Part shown: positions 34,850 through 37,457 of the stretch, one piece after another
How the letters are laid out: each line of letters opens with the position of its first letter
Numbering within the stretch: position 1 is the first letter of the stretch
Assembly: GCA_025451535.1 (NCBI GenBank)
Contig: JANWKE010000079.1
Span: 1 to 37,457, forward strand
DNA from: Verrucomicrobiia bacterium
GTDB lineage: Bacteria > Verrucomicrobiota > Verrucomicrobiia > Limisphaerales > UBA11358
Reading direction: 5' to 3'
Length of the DNA: 37,457 nt
The notes under the pieces: generated by a model
The model's database searches: none
Told to the model about the DNA's origin: nothing
Seen by the model: only the letters and a program-made list of their open reading frames with translations
Position numbers and translations under genes: made by a program

Positions 34850-35986
34850 TTATGATTTACGATTTATGTTATTTGATTTGGCGGAACGCGAGAGGCCGGA
34901 TGTGACATGCGAGCCGCTGGTACTTCCCTTTAATATTGCTTCCAGCAGGATTCTGGTGGGTGTGTTCAGGGGCATTTTCAGCGTCCCGGCGGTGCTGATC
35001 CAGCGGAATTCGCGCGCTTCGTCGTTTAATGTCACAACCGGTTTGCCGGCGCAACGGCAGGTGTAATTCAGCAGCACGAAATGTGCGTCGCGATAAAACT
35101 CTTTTGAGTGGATGCAATCCTGCACGAGCACGAACCGGATGTCCGTGACGTCGAGTCCGGTTTCCTCCTTGATTTCACGGCGCAACGCGTCCACCGACGC
35201 CTCGCCCCACTTGATTTTGCCGCCGGGAATGCCCCAGAGATTCGACCATTTGTGCGTGCGAATCATCAATACCTCGTCCGCATCATTGAAGATCAGCCCG
35301 CCGACGGTGGCCAGCGGCGGATGAATTTCCTCAAATTTTTCCGTTTCCGGCTTCAGGCGCATATCGTCCTGCTCCAAAATGTGGCGCAATTCGCCGAGAT
35401 GTTCGACAATCACATCCGGTTTCACCTCGCGCAGTTGTTCCAGCGTGTTGTAACCCGTCAGTACCGCACAGGAATGGATGCCGCCATATCGAGCGGTTTC
35501 AATGTCGTGCTGCATGTCGCCGATGAAAAGTGTTTCATCGGGCACCAGTCGATTTTCAGCAAGGATTTCGTGGATTTTTTCCCGCTTGTCCAAAACACCG
35601 GTGTAAGGCCGGTCCAGGAAGCCATCGAAACCGGTCACGCGGCTTTGAATCGAAAAATGGTCGTGATGGATGGTGCTCAACACAAAGGTGCGCACATGGC
35701 GGGCACGGCAAAATTCAAGGAAATCGCGCGCGTACGGCAGTTCCGCCACCGAATCCTGAATTTCACGGTAATGGCTGTGGAACCAGTCTTCCAGTTGTGG
35801 CAACGGCACGTGCGGCGTGTGGCGATGGTAAAAATTCGTGAACGGCAGGGAAAATTCCGCGCGGAATTCCTCCAGCGACATTTCCGGGCGGTCGGCCCGG
35901 CCGAGAACGAAGTTGGTCGCCTTCCAGACGGCGGGCAGATCGTCCACCAGCGTGCCCGACCAGTCGAAGATGATATTGCGAATCAC
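34850..35986 (-). CDS. HAD hydrolase-Nudix hydrolase fusion
   Basis: The 378-residue product joins two enzymes. The N-terminal part (about 1-210) is a HAD phosphatase with motif I FDWSGTLVD (Asp8; the usual second Asp is Ser10), motif II (VLSTIHHD), Lys in LDKREKIHEIL and motif IV IGDMQHDIETA. The C-terminal part (about 225-350) is a Nudix hydrolase with an intact Nudix box (G-x5-E-x7-R-E-x2-E-E-x-G-L, about 254-276). Both may act on phosphates or nucleoside diphosphates. Missing Asp10 means catalysis differs from the classic HAD scheme, as in phosphonatases. The frame is continuous with no sign of a broken junction. It abuts folB with no gap. Confidence 0.9.
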   Translation of the reverse strand: MIRNIIFDWSGTLVDDLPAVWKATNFVLGRADRPEMSLEEFRAEFSLPFTNFYHRHTPHVPLPQLEDWFHSHYREIQDSVAELPYARDFLEFCRARHVRTFVLSTIHHDHFSIQSRVTGFDGFLDRPYTGVLDKREKIHEILAENRLVPDETLFIGDMQHDIETARYGGIHSCAVLTGYNTLEQLREVKPDVIVEHLGELRHILEQDDMRLKPETEKFEEIHPPLATVGGLIFNDADEVLMIRTHKWSNLWGIPGGKIKWGEASVDALRREIKEETGLDVTDIRFVLVQDCIHSKEFYRDAHFVLLNYTCRCAGKPVVTLNDEAREFRWISTAGTLKMPLNTPTRILLEAILKGSTSGSHVTSGLSRSAKSNNINRKS

Positions 35987-36057
35987 ACCGACAGTCTAAC
36001 GCAGGGAAAAATTGAGGCAACAGAATCAGGGGTCCTCATCGTATGGCACGCGTCAGG

Positions 36058-36085
36058 TTGCATAACCAGGTAGTCGGGTTATAAT
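36058..36085 (+). promoter_or_regulatory. Strong candidate promoter for the prepilin-like gene
   Basis: TTGCAT (36058-36063), a 16-nt spacer and a perfect TATAAT (36080-36085). The -10 overlaps the first candidate ATG at 36084, so the in-frame ATG at 36096 is the more likely start and the leader would be only a few nt. Confidence 0.55.
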
Positions 36086-36095
36086 GCCGATAAGC

Positions 36096-36983
36096 ATGGG
36101 CCGAGCGATTTCCAGTTTCCGGCTTTTATCAACCCGCCTGCCGTTCCCGGGTGGTTTCACGTTAATCGAACTCCTCGTGGTGATTGCCATCATTGCGATT
36201 CTGGCGGCCCTGTTGTTGCCAGTGTTGGGCCAGGCGAAACTCAGAGCGCGGGGAATTCAGTGCATGTCCAATCATCGGCAATTGTGCCTGGCCTGGCGGA
36301 TGTATTCGGATGACAACCAGGACCAGTTGTTGTTTTCCAGTGAAGACCCATATAACCCGCCGACCGCCGCTCAAGCGTGGATTACCGGCACGCTAGATTT
36401 TGACCCTGCGAACCCGGTGAACTGGGATCCCCTGCTTACCATCGAGCAGAGTCCGATGTGGTCCTATTGCGGCCATAATCTGGCGATTTGGAAGTGCCCG
36501 GCGGACACCTCGTTTGTGGTAGTCAATGGACAGCAAAAACCGCGCGTTCGGAGCATGTCCATGAATGTTTATCTCGGCGGTTGGGGCGGCACTTATGGCA
36601 ATTGGGACCTGGTGATGGGTTCCGTCTGGAGTGATTTCAAAATTTATCGAAAACAGACCGAATTAGCCGACCCCGGTCCCTCCCGCGTTTTTGTGTTTCT
36701 CGACATGCGCCAGGACAGTATTGACATGGGAAACTTTGCCGCCGACATGGCCGGTTGGCCCGATCGACCGGCCAGCTACGGATTTTTCGATTTGCCGGGT
36801 TCATACCATGGACGCGCGGGCGGTTTTTCGTTCGCCGACGGTCATGCGGAAATACACGCCTGGCGCGACGATCGTACCATGCCGCCACTGGTGCCCGAAG
36901 GTTCCGTTAAGGACTCGTTCGCTTCGCCCAATAATCCCGACGTCGCCTGGTTGCAGCAACATGCCACCCGGCCCAAGCAATAA
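36096..36983 (+). CDS. Prepilin-type pseudopilin with H-X9-DG-like C-terminus
   Basis: The product (295 residues from the ATG at 36096) has a type IV prepilin N-terminus: [20 protein letters not shown] with the cleavage Gly before FTLIE and Glu5. A hydrophobic helix follows. The C-terminal region contains [14 protein letters not shown], which resembles the H-X9-DG end of the large Verrucomicrobia/Planctomycetes prepilin family. The body is rich in W, Y and D and looks extracellular. It is probably secreted through a type II-like system and assembled or released; no such machinery is in the window. Confidence 0.9.
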   Translation: MGRAISSFRLLSTRLPFPGGFTLIELLVVIAIIAILAALLLPVLGQAKLRARGIQCMSNHRQLCLAWRMYSDDNQDQLLFSSEDPYNPPTAAQAWITGTLDFDPANPVNWDPLLTIEQSPMWSYCGHNLAIWKCPADTSFVVVNGQQKPRVRSMSMNVYLGGWGGTYGNWDLVMGSVWSDFKIYRKQTELADPGPSRVFVFLDMRQDSIDMGNFAADMAGWPDRPASYGFFDLPGSYHGRAGGFSFADGHAEIHAWRDDRTMPPLVPEGSVKDSFASPNNPDVAWLQQHATRPKQ

Positions 36984-37040
36984 ACCTCTGCTTGTCGCAA
37001 CGGCTGAATTCGGTTAATTCCATCCGCCACGTTTGGCTCC

Positions 37041-37421
37041 ATGCTCATCGCCTTTCATAAGCCATTTGGCGTTATCTCGCAGTTCACCAGTGACGGCTCG
37101 CCCAATCGCACGCTGGCCGAATTCGCTTTCCCCAAAAACGTTTATCCCGTGGGCCGGCTTGACGCGGATTCGGAAGGCCTGTTGCTCTTGAGTGATGAGA
37201 CCGAATGGAACGAACGCCTGCTGCATCCGCATCATGCCCATGAACGCGAATACTGGGCGCAAGTCGAAAAAATTCCGTCGCCGGAAAGTTTGAAGAAATT
37301 GGAAAAGGGCGTGGTGATTCAAGGCCGGAAAACCTTGCCGTGCCGCGCGCGGGTGCTGGAGCCCCAGCCGGAGGTAATCTCGACTTCCGTAGCGGCGTGG
37401 GCGGCGAGCCGCCCCCAGTAG
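37041..37421 (+). CDS. RluE/RsuA-family pseudouridine synthase, C-terminally shortened
   Basis: This enzyme class converts uridine to pseudouridine in 23S or 16S rRNA. The 126-residue product has the start LIAFHKPFGVISQFT, the catalytic Asp41 in VGRLDADSEGLLLLSDE, and EYWAQVEKIPSPESLKKLEK. RluE-type proteins normally run to about 180 residues and continue with a PPIR...W and a G-R-N-R-Q-V-R-R-M segment. Here a TAG at 37419-37421 lies in a repeat with 'gtagcggcgtgggcggcgag', and the protein ends before that. Further in-frame codons run to the window end. It may be a decayed gene, or it may continue beyond the window in another frame. Confidence 0.75.
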   Translation: MLIAFHKPFGVISQFTSDGSPNRTLAEFAFPKNVYPVGRLDADSEGLLLLSDETEWNERLLHPHHAHEREYWAQVEKIPSPESLKKLEKGVVIQGRKTLPCRARVLEPQPEVISTSVAAWAASRPQ

Positions 37422-37457
37422 CAGCCCCGGCCAGCAAGTGGGGCGCTCCCAGAACCC

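Noticed and set aside
32027-37421. Idea that TAG is recoded (TAG in comEC and in the pseudouridine synthase gene)
   Set aside because: atpD, HU and the first CNNM gene end at TAG at the normal family length, so TAG works as stop here.

Overview
The window is a high-GC bacterial chromosome segment, most likely from Verrucomicrobiota (Pedosphaera/Limisphaera-like lineage). This is inference from gene style: a prepilin-type protein with an H-X9-DG-like C-terminus, a two-gene-style ORF6N protein, a hybrid kinase with a large OB-fold-like periplasmic sensor, GH2 and GH51 glycosidases, and many short palindromic repeats. No database search was possible.

Layout. 1-580: the 3' end of 23S rRNA, 5S rRNA and a strong terminator, so an rRNA operon ends here. 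672-7482: a hybrid sensor kinase, a small membrane protein and a GH2 glycosidase (minus strand). 7559-14749 (minus strand): a complete F1Fo ATP synthase operon in the order atpB-E-F-H-A-[ORF6N gene]-G-D-C. The ORF6N gene sits between atpA and atpG with 6-nt gaps on each side. 14887-17989: gluQ (minus) and a divergent GH51 arabinofuranosidase. 18057-20820 (minus): Ser/Thr kinase, N-carbamoylputrescine amidase-like nitrilase and an RmlD-like reductase, overlapping or abutting. 20998-24303 (plus): HU, panE, gltX and a DUF4279-like/SEC-C protein. 24304-24729 is gene-free and holds a MITE-like inverted repeat. 24730-26561: a GYF-domain membrane protein and a divergent CruF-like membrane protein. 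26562-30129 (minus): three tandem CNNM/CBS membrane proteins. 30220-31436 (minus): acpS and pdxJ. 31508-34441 (plus): a VanZ-like protein and comEC, the latter split by an in-frame TAG. 34490-35986 (minus): folB and a HAD-Nudix fusion. 36084-37457 (plus): a prepilin-like protein and a pseudouridine synthase that ends prematurely in a repeat.

Most content is core metabolism and information processing: energy (ATP synthase), tRNA charging and modification (gltX, gluQ), cofactors (panE, pdxJ, folB, acpS) and DNA uptake (comEC). The unusual layer is repeat biology. Short palindromic elements lie between convergent genes, inside the atp operon, and in frame inside gluQ, panE and pdxJ. The ORF6N gene carries a near-perfect palindrome in its own conserved motif. 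The strongest leads are the ORF6N cassette in the atp operon, the in-gene repeat insertions, and the TGG-to-TAG-like interruption of comEC. I did not find a clear new defence or biosynthetic system.
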